This document shows positions 1 to 8,244 of a stretch of DNA of 64,000 bases, piece after piece; within the stretch, counting starts at the first letter, position 1; each line of letters starts with the position of its first letter. The notes beneath the pieces were generated by a model that was given only the letters and a program-made list of their open reading frames with translations, searched no databases and had not been told where the DNA came from. A program made the position numbers and the translations under genes. Location of the stretch: positions 1 through 64,000 of the forward strand of contig VGRY01000004.1 in the NCBI GenBank assembly GCA_016875195.1, read 5' to 3'. Source of the DNA: Deltaproteobacteria bacterium. Its GTDB lineage: Bacteria > Desulfobacterota > BSN033 > UBA1163.

Positions 1-27
1 CACCTGAACTTTGGTCAAATATCCCAT
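1..27 (-). CDS. start of a gene running off the left edge
   Basis: Nine codons are visible from an ATG at 27-25 reading MGYLTKVQV. The start has a strong Shine-Dalgarno AGGAGG eight bases upstream and a promoter at the normal distance, so a real gene start is likely. The opening residues remind me of small proteins that accompany transposases in related genomes, but nine residues are too few to name a family. Confidence 0.5.
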
Positions 28-59
28 GGAAAGTGCCTCCTCTCAAGAATGTTGAAAGG

Positions 60-88
60 AGGATATCGTAGTTATATGGCTATGTCAA
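60..88 (-). promoter_or_regulatory. sigma70-type promoter for the left-edge gene
   Basis: On the minus strand a perfect -35 TTGACA (88-83) is separated by 17 bases from a -10 TATCCT (65-60). The strong ribosome binding site and ATG of the left-edge gene lie about 30 bases downstream. Confidence 0.6.
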
Positions 89-119
89 GCTTTTTTTAAT
101 TGTTTCATAATTTTTTCAC

Positions 120-348
120 ACCTTCTCCCCCTTGAAGGGGGAGGAGTTATGCGAAGTATGTGATGGTCACCCTCTCCTTCAGAGGAAGGGGTGGTTCCAC
201 AATTATTCCCTCCCCTTCGAGACTGTGTTGTAATGTCTTTGCGAGGGAGTGAAACGACCGAAGCAATCTCATAATGTATTGATAATCCTGAGATTGCCAC
301 GCTCCCTCTGGTCGCTCGCAATGACGAAAAGGGGGTTGCGACACAGCC
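120..348. repeat. palindromic non-coding repeat region (MITE/REP-like)
   Basis: This gene-free stretch holds a short hairpin at 124-143 (CTCCCCCTT with its reverse complement). It also holds a long imperfect inverted repeat at about 221-348. The inner arms are 235-270 and 290-325; both carry TTGCGAG at the outer end and GCAATCTC at the inner end when read towards the centre. The outer arms are CTGTGTTGTAA near 223 and TTGCGACACAG near 336. No ORF with coding character is present. The layout fits a miniature inverted-repeat element or REP-like palindrome. It sits beyond the 3' end of the minus-strand gene that ends at 379. Confidence 0.6.
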
Positions 349-378
349 CATTCAGGGGTAGGGTGGGGGTGGGTATAT

Positions 379-1938
379 TTATCTTTCACGCAGTTTTTTA
401 GCAATCTCCTTCTCCCTGGCGGCAAGATGCTGCTCTCCCAACTTCTCATAGGCTTCTGCGAGCCCCTGGTGGACCTCCGGGTTGAAAGGGTTGATCTGGA
501 TTGATTCAAGAAACGCCTCTTTGGCTTTCTTAAAATCTTTAAGTTTTAAATGAATCTTTCCTAAGTTCGTGTAAGCCGTGGGATGGTCCGGGTAAATCTC
601 CCTGGCTCGATTTAATAATGGAAGGGCCTCCTCATCCTTATGGGTTTGGATAAGGGCAGAGGAGAGTTTGTTTAAGATGGAGATGGAATCAGGGACCTCC
701 GAAAGCGCCCTGCGATATTCTAAGACCGCAGCGCCCATTCTACCCCTTTCTTTGAGCTTATCTCCGAGGTGAGCCCGGTTTCTCGCTACATGCGATTTGA
801 TCTCATCCATGTCGAGCCGTTCTTCGTCCGCCCTACCTTCCTTGATCTTATGACGCCGCACATGGGTTCCGCCCCTCTCCTTCAATTCCTTGGAGGCCAA
901 AAATTCTTTCCAGCTTCTCTCAAACTCATCAAAGGTCGATCCGAGAATCTCTCTGATCGATTCGCCCGCTCCTCGTTTGCGCTGGGTTGCCATATGGTTC
1001 ATGATCCCCTGAAGCCCCTTGTACTCGGCTTTGGCAATGATAAATTCGATGGCAGAGGCTGCCTGTGCATATGCCAACTGGACTTCCTCTGGCGTTTCGA
1101 GTCTGACAACAGAGGGTTCCATCTTATCAAACGGGATGAGCTTTCTCTCTGCCATAGCCCTGGAGAGTAAACTCTGATAGGGAGAGGAAAGATAGGAAGG
1201 ACCTTCCCGCCATCGGGTCTCCTCATATTTTGCCAGCCCTTCATGAAACCAGATAGGAGCCTTATTGGCCGTCATCCTCACGATAAGGTAGTGGACATAC
1301 TCGTGGCTGATGGCATCGAGCCAACGATAACCATAGACCAGGGCTCCTGGTGAAAGGAGCATCAGTTTATTAAATTTGGTAATGCCCACGGCTCCAATCT
1401 CTATATCTCTTGCCTGAAGGGATGAGGCATAGTAGAAGGCCCTGGCATTGGGAAAGATCTCCACCCGAATCTTCTCCTTTGGCCGAAAGCCGTAAGCTCT
1501 CGCCAGAACTTCATAGGTATTTTCCAAAGCCTCTTTGAGATAATCGGCCAGGAATCCGTCCTGCTTCTCGTCAAGAGAGATGATAAAATGGGGACTCTCA
1601 TACTTCTTTAAAGGAGTGATGGCTCCGATTGTCTCTTCAACAAAAAGGGAGAACCCTTTTCTCTTTTCATCATCCCCTCCTGCCGCTATCGCAGACCTGA
1701 TCAACCTCTGCGCCTCCTGATACTCACCCCTGTGAAAGGCAATATGAGATGCCAGTTCCAGAAGCTGCGGATTTTTAGGTTCCTTCAGCAACTGGCCTTT
1801 CATCTCCGACCATGCCTCTTCAATATCCCAGCTCTCCAGCTTGGCCTCCAGAGACTGAATTTCCTCCGGTGAAATGGCTTGCGAGATGCAAGGAAAGAAG
1901 ATGAAGAAAGATATAATGATGATCGCCAATCTTTTCAT
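379..1938 (-). CDS. exported TPR protein with peptidase MA-like metalloprotease domain
   Basis: This 519-residue protein begins with a signal peptide (hydrophobic residues 4-20, likely cleavage after SQA near 22). Residues about 30-100 look like a degenerate TPR. A zinc-protease-like domain follows, with HEYVH at 212-216 and a downstream FHEGLAKYEE segment that supplies the glutamate expected for gluzincins. Residues about 385-505 contain tandem TPR motifs. This order matches the peptidase MA-like family; the substrate is unknown. The ATG overlaps the stop of the upstream DUF4175 gene by four bases, so the two are translationally coupled. Both probably act at the cell envelope. Whether it is catalytically active cannot be judged from motifs alone. 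Confidence 0.8.
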   Translation of the reverse strand: MKRLAIIIISFFIFFPCISQAISPEEIQSLEAKLESWDIEEAWSEMKGQLLKEPKNPQLLELASHIAFHRGEYQEAQRLIRSAIAAGGDDEKRKGFSLFVEETIGAITPLKKYESPHFIISLDEKQDGFLADYLKEALENTYEVLARAYGFRPKEKIRVEIFPNARAFYYASSLQARDIEIGAVGITKFNKLMLLSPGALVYGYRWLDAISHEYVHYLIVRMTANKAPIWFHEGLAKYEETRWREGPSYLSSPYQSLLSRAMAERKLIPFDKMEPSVVRLETPEEVQLAYAQAASAIEFIIAKAEYKGLQGIMNHMATQRKRGAGESIREILGSTFDEFERSWKEFLASKELKERGGTHVRRHKIKEGRADEERLDMDEIKSHVARNRAHLGDKLKERGRMGAAVLEYRRALSEVPDSISILNKLSSALIQTHKDEEALPLLNRAREIYPDHPTAYTNLGKIHLKLKDFKKAKEAFLESIQINPFNPEVHQGLAEAYEKLGEQHLAAREKEIAKKLRER

Positions 1939-4900
1939 TCCGCCAGACCCCTAAAATATTTTTCCACCTCTCTTCGATAGGAAGAAGGAACCCCTTCTTT
2001 CAAGGATTCGATCACCTTCTCTCTGAAGATCTTTGGAACTCGATAAGCATCTTTTGAGGGCGGTTCAAACTCCTCACGGTCAATTCCAGTGAGGCCTTTT
2101 TCTTTGGGCCGTTTGACCTCTGGTTGAGGGAGAGTGGGCTGGGGAATCCACGGGCCGTAATACCAGCCCGGTCTGGGATCATACACCAGCGGGTAACCCC
2201 AGCGAAGCGCCTGCATTCGCATAGCCATCTGTTGGGCCATCTGTTGCATGGCCTGCTGAGATTTGGATAGCCTTCGAATGGCTTCCTGTTCCGGAGGCAG
2301 GGCGCCCGGGGCATCCTCATTCCGAAGCTTCTTCGACGCATCCCCCATGGACTCCCCTGCCTCTTTGATGTCGTTAAGAATTTCAGTATCCATTCCAGGA
2401 AAGAGTTGAGCGAGCATTTCCAGTTTTTCACTGATCGCCTTTGTCCGCTCTTTAAGCTTCTCCTGTCTCGAAGAGAGGTCAGGAAACCTTGCCTTAGTCT
2501 CTGAGGTCATCGCTTCCTTCAGGTCAGGATTTAAATCCTCTCCAATCTCTTTCATCTCCCTGATCAGTTTTTGGGCAGCCTCATTCTCAGAAAGCTCCCT
2601 CTCCAGTTCCTTCGCTAGATGAGAAAATCTTTCCAATCTGTCCTTTCCGAGAAGGCTTTCCAATTCTTCGATCGAATCCGCCTGTTCATGGGGAAGAAGG
2701 GATTTAAGGATCTCAAGGATTTCTTTCAACCGAGAGCGAGATTGAGAGATTCTCTTTTCTGTCTCTTCTTCGGCTCTTCTCCTCAATTCTTTGTCGATCT
2801 TCTCTGTCTCAGCGAGGATCTCCCTCTGCTCAGCCAATATTCTATCCAGTTCGCCGGTCTGACGATTCATCTCGCCCTGAAACCGATCAAAGGTGTTCAT
2901 ACCGGACTGGGATGATGCTCTTCCCATGGCAGCCATCATCTCGGCAAGAGTCTGAAGAAGTCTCTGGGCTGCCTCTAATGCTCCAGCGATATCTCCTGCA
3001 GCAAGCTTTCTCTGAAGTTCTTCCAGATCTTTGAACAGGTTCGGAAGGTCCAGGCCCTGAAGGTCTTGGCTGTTCATGAAGTCGTCAGGAAGTCCGGCTG
3101 AAAGTTTGCCAAGAGCATCCATGACCGAACGGAGAAGCTCCTCAATCTTCTTAAGCTCTCTCATGGCCGCTTCCAGGCCTTCCTGGGTGAAGCGTTCCTT
3201 CAGGTCATGGAGTTGATCGATGAGGCGACTCTGCCGGTTTCTGATCTCTCTGGTGAGGGCTTCCAATTCTTTCATCCTCGCCCTCTTCGCCATCTCTTCA
3301 GCCAGAAGGGCAAGTCTCTCCATCTCCTGTGTTACCCTCTCTTTTGGCTCACTGGAAATCCTCTCTCTGAGGGAAGTCAGGTTTTTCTTAAGAGCCTCGA
3401 GATCAAAACGCTCCGGCCTTTCTCTCATCTGGTCGAGATTTTGATCGACCTGTTTCAGAATTTCGTCCATTCCCTTTCTTAAACTGTCCTGGTCTCTTGT
3501 CTCTTCCAACTGATCCGCTAAGAGATCCAAAAGACGATTCGCAATCTCCTCCATCTCCTCACCCTCTTTTGCGGTCTGGGCTCTCTCATCCCTGACCGAT
3601 AGGGTAAAGGCACGGGAGTATCCCAACTTGGGGCCCGAGATGGAATCGTTGTCAGAAACCTCAATACGATAGAGCACTCTATCTCCAGGGGTGAGAGAGA
3701 GGCTGGACAGATCCCATTTGAATGTCTCAGGACCGAAGAAACGATTGCTCAATGAACCCTTCAAGTTGATAAAACGTTCAACGCCCCCCACCTGATATCC
3801 CAACCGGATGGTCGTAATCCCAAAATCGTCCCTCACGGTATATTGGATCGGGATCACCTCATTGCCTGTAATCTCCAGATCCTGTGACGGGCTGATGATC
3901 TCTGCCTCCGGATAATGATCGGGGATGAGGCGCACCTGATAATGAACAGGATTGGGATTGTCGAAACCGAAATGGTCCTTCACCTTGATGGAGTAGGTGC
4001 CGGGATAAAAAACAAGAAGGCTTCCCAAAAGGCGCTCCCCTTTGATCTGAAGGGGCATCTCACTATCTCTATTCAGTATCAGTTTTCCTTCAATGACCCC
4101 TTTGGTTGTCTTTGCTTCAAGGTTGACGACCGTTCCTTTCAGGGCTTCAATATGTCCTTCCTCTTTTATCTCCTTAGGAAGGCCTGTGTAATCAGGTGGA
4201 GTCAGAGTGAGTCTCACCTTCTCTATTTCCGGCGGGTCCACCACCTGAATCTTGTATATAGAGGAGGCGCCCCGATTGGAATAGGCCTGGTACTGAAAGG
4301 AGAATTGGGTTGATGCAATCCGATAGGAATACCGTCCATTCCCTTCCGGTTCCATGGATTGGTGTATAGGCTGGCGGCCTTCAGGCAAGATGGAAACCAT
4401 CAGTTTGTCTGGAATCGTCCCTGTGGCTGTGGCTTTTATTTCGATAGATGTGCCGCGTGACACAATGGATCCCCGGGGTTCGATGGAGATGAAGGTCTCT
4501 CTCACGGGAAGCGTTGATAGGGGATGGGCAAAAAGCTGGAGGGAGCGATCCAGGAACTGGGGATCAAAAAAGAGGACTACGGCGAAGGTAATGATAAGGG
4601 GGATCAGTAATCTGAGGTGCCTGAGCGCCCCTTTCAGGCTCACCACCTGATCAGGCTGAATCTGGTGAACCTCTTCTCTGGTTTTCTTCAGCTGAGCTTT
4701 GATTAATCCTTCTGAAATCTGACCAGGCGCCCGACCTCTCTCCATCTCATCGTAAAGGAGAAGAGAATTGATCACATCGTCCCGCAATTGAGGAAACTGA
4801 TCCTCCAATCGCCTGGCGACTTGGGCCATTGATGGCTTTGTGAAGATTCTCCATAAACCTAAAGAGAGGAGGACGAGTAATGAGAAGAGGGTCGCCAGAA

Positions 4901-5096
4901 CATAGATGAAGGGAAAGTAGGGGAAAATCTCTTTCAATTTAAAGATGAACAGAGTGCCAAGAAGTACGAGGATCAAACCGGAGGAAAGGAGAAAGAGGAA
5001 TTCCAGAGTAACGCGAAGCTGGAGGCGTAAGGATATTCTCCGGAGAAATCCGGTCAGGAGGCCATAATCACGGTGAAGACTCTCTTGGGATGTCAC
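1935..5096 (-). CDS. DUF4175 family large membrane-anchored coiled-coil protein
   Basis: About 1053 residues. The N-terminal part has two hydrophobic membrane segments within the first ~70 residues and a third near 170-190. Beta-rich Ig-like segments follow, then a long charged coiled coil (roughly residues 480-950) and a C-terminal Pro/Tyr/Trp-rich tail. This is the DUF4175 architecture; the function is unknown, with an envelope role inferred. I chose a GTG start at 5096-5094 because AGGAGAGG lies just upstream and a TATAAT box sits at 5130-5125. The longer ORF to 5276 would run back through both divergent promoters and into the neighbouring NTPase gene. Its stop overlaps the next gene's start, forming an operon. 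Confidence 0.75.
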   Translation of the reverse strand: MTSQESLHRDYGLLTGFLRRISLRLQLRVTLEFLFLLSSGLILVLLGTLFIFKLKEIFPYFPFIYVLATLFSLLVLLSLGLWRIFTKPSMAQVARRLEDQFPQLRDDVINSLLLYDEMERGRAPGQISEGLIKAQLKKTREEVHQIQPDQVVSLKGALRHLRLLIPLIITFAVVLFFDPQFLDRSLQLFAHPLSTLPVRETFISIEPRGSIVSRGTSIEIKATATGTIPDKLMVSILPEGRQPIHQSMEPEGNGRYSYRIASTQFSFQYQAYSNRGASSIYKIQVVDPPEIEKVRLTLTPPDYTGLPKEIKEEGHIEALKGTVVNLEAKTTKGVIEGKLILNRDSEMPLQIKGERLLGSLLVFYPGTYSIKVKDHFGFDNPNPVHYQVRLIPDHYPEAEIISPSQDLEITGNEVIPIQYTVRDDFGITTIRLGYQVGGVERFINLKGSLSNRFFGPETFKWDLSSLSLTPGDRVLYRIEVSDNDSISGPKLGYSRAFTLSVRDERAQTAKEGEEMEEIANRLLDLLADQLEETRDQDSLRKGMDEILKQVDQNLDQMRERPERFDLEALKKNLTSLRERISSEPKERVTQEMERLALLAEEMAKRARMKELEALTREIRNRQSRLIDQLHDLKERFTQEGLEAAMRELKKIEELLRSVMDALGKLSAGLPDDFMNSQDLQGLDLPNLFKDLEELQRKLAAGDIAGALEAAQRLLQTLAEMMAAMGRASSQSGMNTFDRFQGEMNRQTGELDRILAEQREILAETEKIDKELRRRAEEETEKRISQSRSRLKEILEILKSLLPHEQADSIEELESLLGKDRLERFSHLAKELERELSENEAAQKLIREMKEIGEDLNPDLKEAMTSETKARFPDLSSRQEKLKERTKAISEKLEMLAQLFPGMDTEILNDIKEAGESMGDASKKLRNEDAPGALPPEQEAIRRLSKSQQAMQQMAQQMAMRMQALRWGYPLVYDPRPGWYYGPWIPQPTLPQPEVKRPKEKGLTGIDREEFEPPSKDAYRVPKIFREKVIESLKEGVPSSYRREVEKYFRGLAE

Positions 5097-5124
5097 CGCC
5101 CTCTCCTGGGAAAAATCGTATGTA

Positions 5125-5153
5125 ATTATAACACATCTTTCCCCTTCCGTAAG
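5125..5153 (-). promoter_or_regulatory. promoter for the DUF4175 operon
   Basis: A perfect -10 TATAAT is read on the minus strand at 5130-5125, with a weak -35 (CTTACG, 5153-5148) at 17-base spacing. It lies about 29 bases before the GTG start chosen for the DUF4175 gene. The -35 match is poor. Confidence 0.45.
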
Positions 5154-5159
5154 TTCTAA

Positions 5160-5188
5160 TTGTCTCCCCCTCGCCATTTGATTATAAT
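5160..5188 (+). promoter_or_regulatory. promoter for the THEP1-type NTPase gene
   Basis: TTGTCT at 5160-5165 and a perfect TATAAT at 5183-5188 are separated by exactly 17 bases. The ATG at 5212 follows after a very short leader. The promoter is back-to-back with the DUF4175 promoter, so the two units diverge from a gap of under 120 bases. Confidence 0.65.
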
Positions 5189-5211
5189 TGGGATGGATAA
5201 GGTTATCATTG

Positions 5212-5733
5212 ATGGGAGATATCAAAAAAGTCCTCCTCACGGGTCTTCCGGGTGTGGGGAAAACCACACTGATCAAAAGACTTGTCGAAGCCCTGAAAGA
5301 ATTTCATCCCATCGGATTCTATACCGAGGAGATCAGGGAAGAGGGTATAAGAAAGGGATTTGAATGGTTGAGCTTCGACGGAAGAGGAGGGCTTCTCTCT
5401 CATAAAAAAATAAAGAGTCCTTACAGGGTGGGGCAATATGGAGTTGATGTCAAAGGCTTTGACGACTTTCTCGATTCGATTCCCTGGACCGATCCTTCAA
5501 CGAGACTGATCATCATCGATGAGATCGGAAAGATGGAGTGCTTCTCCGATAAATTCAAGAAGATTCTGAAGGAGGTGTTGGATTCCAAAAAAGGATTCAT
5601 TGCGACGGTTGCGATGAAAGGCAGTGGACTGATTGCCGAGGTGAAAGAGAGAAAAGATATAGATCTCTTCACCATCACACAGAGCAATAGGGACTCACTC
5701 TTAGATAAAATTTTAAATGAACTAATGGGTTAG
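5212..5733 (+). CDS. THEP1-family nucleoside triphosphatase
   Basis: This is a 173-residue P-loop NTPase. Walker A (GLPGVGKTT) lies near residues 10-18 and Walker B (LIIIDEIGKME) near 93-103. Size and motifs fit the THEP1 family of archaeal and bacterial NTPases, which hydrolyse NTPs in vitro and whose cellular role is unsettled. The ATG at 5212 is preferred over a TTG at 5188 because the TTG overlaps the -10 box. It is monocistronic and divergent from the DUF4175 operon; the following 320 bases contain the next promoter. Confidence 0.85.
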   Translation: MGDIKKVLLTGLPGVGKTTLIKRLVEALKEFHPIGFYTEEIREEGIRKGFEWLSFDGRGGLLSHKKIKSPYRVGQYGVDVKGFDDFLDSIPWTDPSTRLIIIDEIGKMECFSDKFKKILKEVLDSKKGFIATVAMKGSGLIAEVKERKDIDLFTITQSNRDSLLDKILNELMG

Positions 5734-5898
5734 GCCACTGTGAGAATCCTCGCTGCGTCATATTCTTTTCAAACAACTTGACCTTTACCGATCGAAAAGG
5801 CTCAGAATTCTGGACAAAATGTAAAAATAGGTTACTCAGAAAATCCACTTCAGAAGAGGATAATATAAGTAATTTCAATGGGTTCAGATAAAAATATC

Positions 5899-5927
5899 TT
5901 GACTCTCCCCATCTATACACCTATAAT
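5899..5927 (+). promoter_or_regulatory. near-consensus promoter of the toxin-antitoxin operon
   Basis: TTGACT (5899-5904), a 17-base spacer and TATAAT (5922-5927) form an almost perfect sigma70 promoter. The leader to the first ATG is about 120 bases and contains an imperfect inverted repeat TAAGC/GCTTA around 5946-5970 that could be an operator. Nothing else is recognised in the 5734-6052 gap. Confidence 0.7.
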
Positions 5928-6052
5928 TTTTTCATCTATAGAATAAGCTTAATAAATAATGTTAGCTTAAGGATGGAGATGTGAAGATTAGAAAAAATAG
6001 TTCCAAAATAAAGAAGATTGAGAATTAGATAAAGTATACGAGGAGAAATATT

Positions 6053-6268
6053 ATGAAAACAGTAGAGCAACTAGCAAAGAAAGCGATGGGGCTTAGGCCG
6101 ACAGAACGAATTCGGTTGGTTGAGACTATTTTATACAGCCTTGACAAACCAGACCCCGAAATTGAAAAGGGCTGGATTGCTGAATCGGAGGCTCGATATA
6201 AGGCCTATAAACGAGGAGAGCTTGAGGCAATGGATTGGGAAGAAATCACCAAGAGGTATGAACGTTGA
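6053..6268 (+). CDS. addiction module component, antitoxin
   Basis: This is a 71-residue acidic protein of the putative addiction-module component family (TIGR02574 type), with an N-terminal VEQLAKKAM..L.P.ERI.L segment and a C-terminal W-E-E-rich tail. These proteins pair with RelE/ParE-type toxins, bind them and usually repress their own operon. A GAGGAG site lies just upstream of the ATG. Its TGA overlaps the TTG start of the next gene, the usual coupled order of antitoxin then toxin. Confidence 0.8.
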   Translation: MKTVEQLAKKAMGLRPTERIRLVETILYSLDKPDPEIEKGWIAESEARYKAYKRGELEAMDWEEITKRYER

Positions 6269-6558
6269 AGGTTCGGTTAATATCCCCTGCTAATCTCGAA
6301 TTGGATGAGGCTGTGCGGTATTACGACCACCAATTACCCGGGTTGGGATTTCGCTTTTTTCAAGAAATATCGTCAGCGATTGAGCGTATTAAGGCTATGC
6401 CAGAAGCGTGGACGAAAGTAGGCGAGCGGACACGGCGTTGCATGCTAAAAGGTTTCCCATACGCTCTTCTTTACGTGATAGAAAAAGAGGAAATTCTAAC
6501 CACAGCGGTGGCGCATCTTCACAGAGAACCCGAACATTATAAAGATAGAATCATATAA
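6265..6558 (+). CDS. RelE/ParE-superfamily toxin
   Basis: This 97-residue basic protein has the ParE/RelE layout: an N-terminal strand, two helices (LDEAVRYYDHQLPGLGFRFFQEI), then strands with R-R-C-M-L-K-G-F-P-Y-A-L-L-Y and the C-terminal H-L-H-R-E-P. By family it either cleaves mRNA at the ribosome or poisons DNA gyrase; sequence alone does not decide. The start is a TTG overlapping the antitoxin stop by four bases, consistent with low, coupled translation. The frame looks intact. Confidence 0.8.
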   Translation: MKVRLISPANLELDEAVRYYDHQLPGLGFRFFQEISSAIERIKAMPEAWTKVGERTRRCMLKGFPYALLYVIEKEEILTTAVAHLHREPEHYKDRII

Positions 6559-6683
6559 ATCTGTTAACAATCTGCGGCACCAGATCGCCGATAAATACGG
6601 CCCCCAGTCCCCTGTGTGGTTAGGCCATAACATCGGAAACTCATGAAAACTTCTCAACGAAGGTATCACTTAAAGGGTGAAGA

Positions 6684-7001
6684 ATGAGAAAGCTCCCTCC
6701 TGTTCATCCTGGCGAAGTATTGCTCGAAGATTTTATGAAACCTTTAGGCTTGAGTCAATATCGTGTTGCGAAAGACATTGGAGTTCCGACTTTGCGAATC
6801 AGTCAGATTGTACGCGGTCGGCGTTCCATTACCGCAGACACGGCCTTAAGGTTAGCTCGATATTTTGGCACCAGTGCATCCGTTTGGCTGCGTATGCAAG
6901 CCCGTTATGATCTTGAAATGGCGGAATCCAAAATAGCAAAGCGGATTAATCGTGAGGTTAAGGTTTTCCAGATAACGCAAACTGCGGCATCAAACAGCTA
7001 A
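6684..7001 (+). CDS. higA: HigA-type antitoxin / XRE-family DNA-binding protein (orphan)
   Basis: This 105-residue protein begins with HPGEVLLEDFMKPLGLSQYRVAKDIGV, the signature of HigA antitoxins. A helix-turn-helix at about 20-65 and the motif SVWLRMQARYDLE follow. HigA normally neutralises the HigB mRNA interferase and represses the operon. No HigB is encoded upstream, where higB normally sits: the 125-base gap has only short broken frames. The gene is therefore an orphan antitoxin, possibly kept as a regulator or cross-neutraliser. A GGGTGAAG-like ribosome site precedes the ATG. Confidence 0.8.
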   Translation: MRKLPPVHPGEVLLEDFMKPLGLSQYRVAKDIGVPTLRISQIVRGRRSITADTALRLARYFGTSASVWLRMQARYDLEMAESKIAKRINREVKVFQITQTAASNS

Positions 7002-7256
7002 AGAGTTTGAAAGCGGCCTAATAGATCTATCAGATTGCTTACAACCACCGTCTGCAAATCGTTGAATCCGTGGGAAAAGTCCCCCAAAAGATTTTTTAAA
7101 TGGGCTGTAGAAAAAAGTGACCTCGCCGGATGTTCTATAATCAATGATTTCATACTTGGCAAGAACCAAATGCATTCCCAAATACATTCGCCCTCATTGG
7201 TCAAGGGAGCTATTCTTAAAAACTCATTAATCATTGCGATAAATAGGAGATGATCT
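7002..7256. other. intergenic stretch, no gene seen
   Basis: About 255 AT-rich bases between the orphan HigA gene and the TIGR04076-like gene. Short frames exist, but none has a ribosome site or recognisable protein. A TTCTATAATC box near 7132-7141 could be a -10 element, but I see no convincing -35. Confidence 0.4.
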
Positions 7257-7685
7257 ATGGAAAAAGACATCGTCGAAGAGTATGGCCATCGGGTGGGATA
7301 TAGCGATTCCGAGATCGACAAGTTTCGAGAAGGTGGGCATCGAACCAGGCATATTAAGCGTCTTTCTCAGGCAGCCCAGCTATATTCCATAGAAGCACAG
7401 GTTGTCAGATCACGTCATTGCAATTCAGGACATGTGGAAGGACAGAAGTTTATTCTCGATGTTGATGGAAATCTCATCACCAAGCTTTGCCCTAAAAAGA
7501 TGTGCGTCTATCTTGTTTCACAACTTCCCATACCTGTGGCACAGATCAATGAGAGATTAAGTGAGGGGCATGACCCTGGTGATTTCCATTTTATGAGGTA
7601 CGTAAGATGTCCCGATGTCGGTGTTGAATGTTTAGGATATGGGGAGGTCATGCTTAAGCTACAGGTCATTCCAAGAGTCAAATGA
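7257..7685 (+). CDS. TIGR04076-like small cysteine-rich protein
   Basis: The protein has 142 residues. Its C-terminal two thirds resemble the TIGR04076 family, with an R-x-C/H-x-x-G-H-x-x-G-x-x-F strand, paired cysteines in KLCPKKMCVY, and a final CPDVGVECLGYGEVMLKL segment. The family function is unknown; the spaced cysteines suggest metal binding or redox chemistry. TAGGAG lies upstream of the ATG. The next gene, the selenocysteine-type OsmC protein, starts 48 bases downstream on the same strand, so the two are probably co-transcribed and may share a thiol/peroxide function. Confidence 0.55.
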   Translation: MEKDIVEEYGHRVGYSDSEIDKFREGGHRTRHIKRLSQAAQLYSIEAQVVRSRHCNSGHVEGQKFILDVDGNLITKLCPKKMCVYLVSQLPIPVAQINERLSEGHDPGDFHFMRYVRCPDVGVECLGYGEVMLKLQVIPRVK

Positions 7686-7733
7686 GGGACGTAAAGAGAT
7701 TGAAATTTAAAATGATGAAATAAGGAGGTACCC

Positions 7734-8210
7734 ATGGGAAAGGTTGTTCACACATCGCGAATCAAGATCGTGAGAGAGAAAGGTCCCACCCGAAGAGCCA
7801 TGATCGAAGGGTTCAATGAGCCGATCTATTACGGTGTCCACGGAGGGATCAAGCGGTTCTATAAAATAGAGCCGGAAAAGGAACATGCTGCCACGCTTGA
7901 CCATATTGTGGCCGCCACTGCGGCCTGAATGACAGGAACTCTGGCCAGGTTTCTGGCCGAAAGACAGATTCCCACTCCTGAAGACCGGTATCGAGTAGAA
8001 GTAGAAGGGGATATCGAAGATGTAAACAGTGTGCTCAAGATTACTCAGATTCGAGTCAAGTACTATTTGAAAGTGGTTGAGGGAAAAGCGAAGGAGGCAA
8101 GAGAAGCCTTCTCTTCATATCTGATGTCCTGCCCTGCAGCGCAGAGCGTGATCGGCTGTATCCAGATCAAAGATGATCTTATCCTCGAAGAGGCGGCTGG
8201 ATCGTTATGA
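7734..8210 (+). CDS. OsmC-family protein with in-frame UGA (probable selenocysteine) at the catalytic cysteine
   Basis: Read through the UGA at 7926-7928, this is one 158-residue OsmC-family protein. Codons 1-64 give the N-terminal half ending ATLDHIVAATAA. Codon 65 is UGA. The same frame continues MTGTLARFLAERQIPT, then EVEGDIEDV and SYLMSCPAAQSV. In OsmC proteins the residue after the ATLDxxVAAxxx stretch is the peroxidatic cysteine (AACxTGT), so UGA replaces exactly that residue. The resolving cysteine is kept at about 133. AAGGAGG precedes the first ATG, and no ribosome site precedes the second half. A SECIS-like hairpin follows the UGA. Family role: reduction of organic peroxides by paired thiols. 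The alternative, a nonsense mutation, is less likely. Confidence 0.85.
7940..7961 (+). promoter_or_regulatory. bacterial SECIS-like hairpin
   Basis: GGCCAG (7943-7948) pairs perfectly with CTGGCC (7953-7958) around a four-base loop GTTT; a few weaker pairs may extend the stem. The apical loop begins with G and lies 20 bases after the UGA, within the spacing that bacterial SelB recognises. It is inside the coding frame, as in bacterial selenoprotein mRNAs. Confidence 0.7.
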
Positions 8211-8244
8211 AAATAGGAAGACCTTCTAACTGGCGGTTTGAATT

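Noticed and set aside
5097-5276. N-terminal extension of the DUF4175 protein
   Set aside because: It would read through both divergent promoters and overlap the NTPase gene; a GTG at 5096 with AGGAGAGG fits better.
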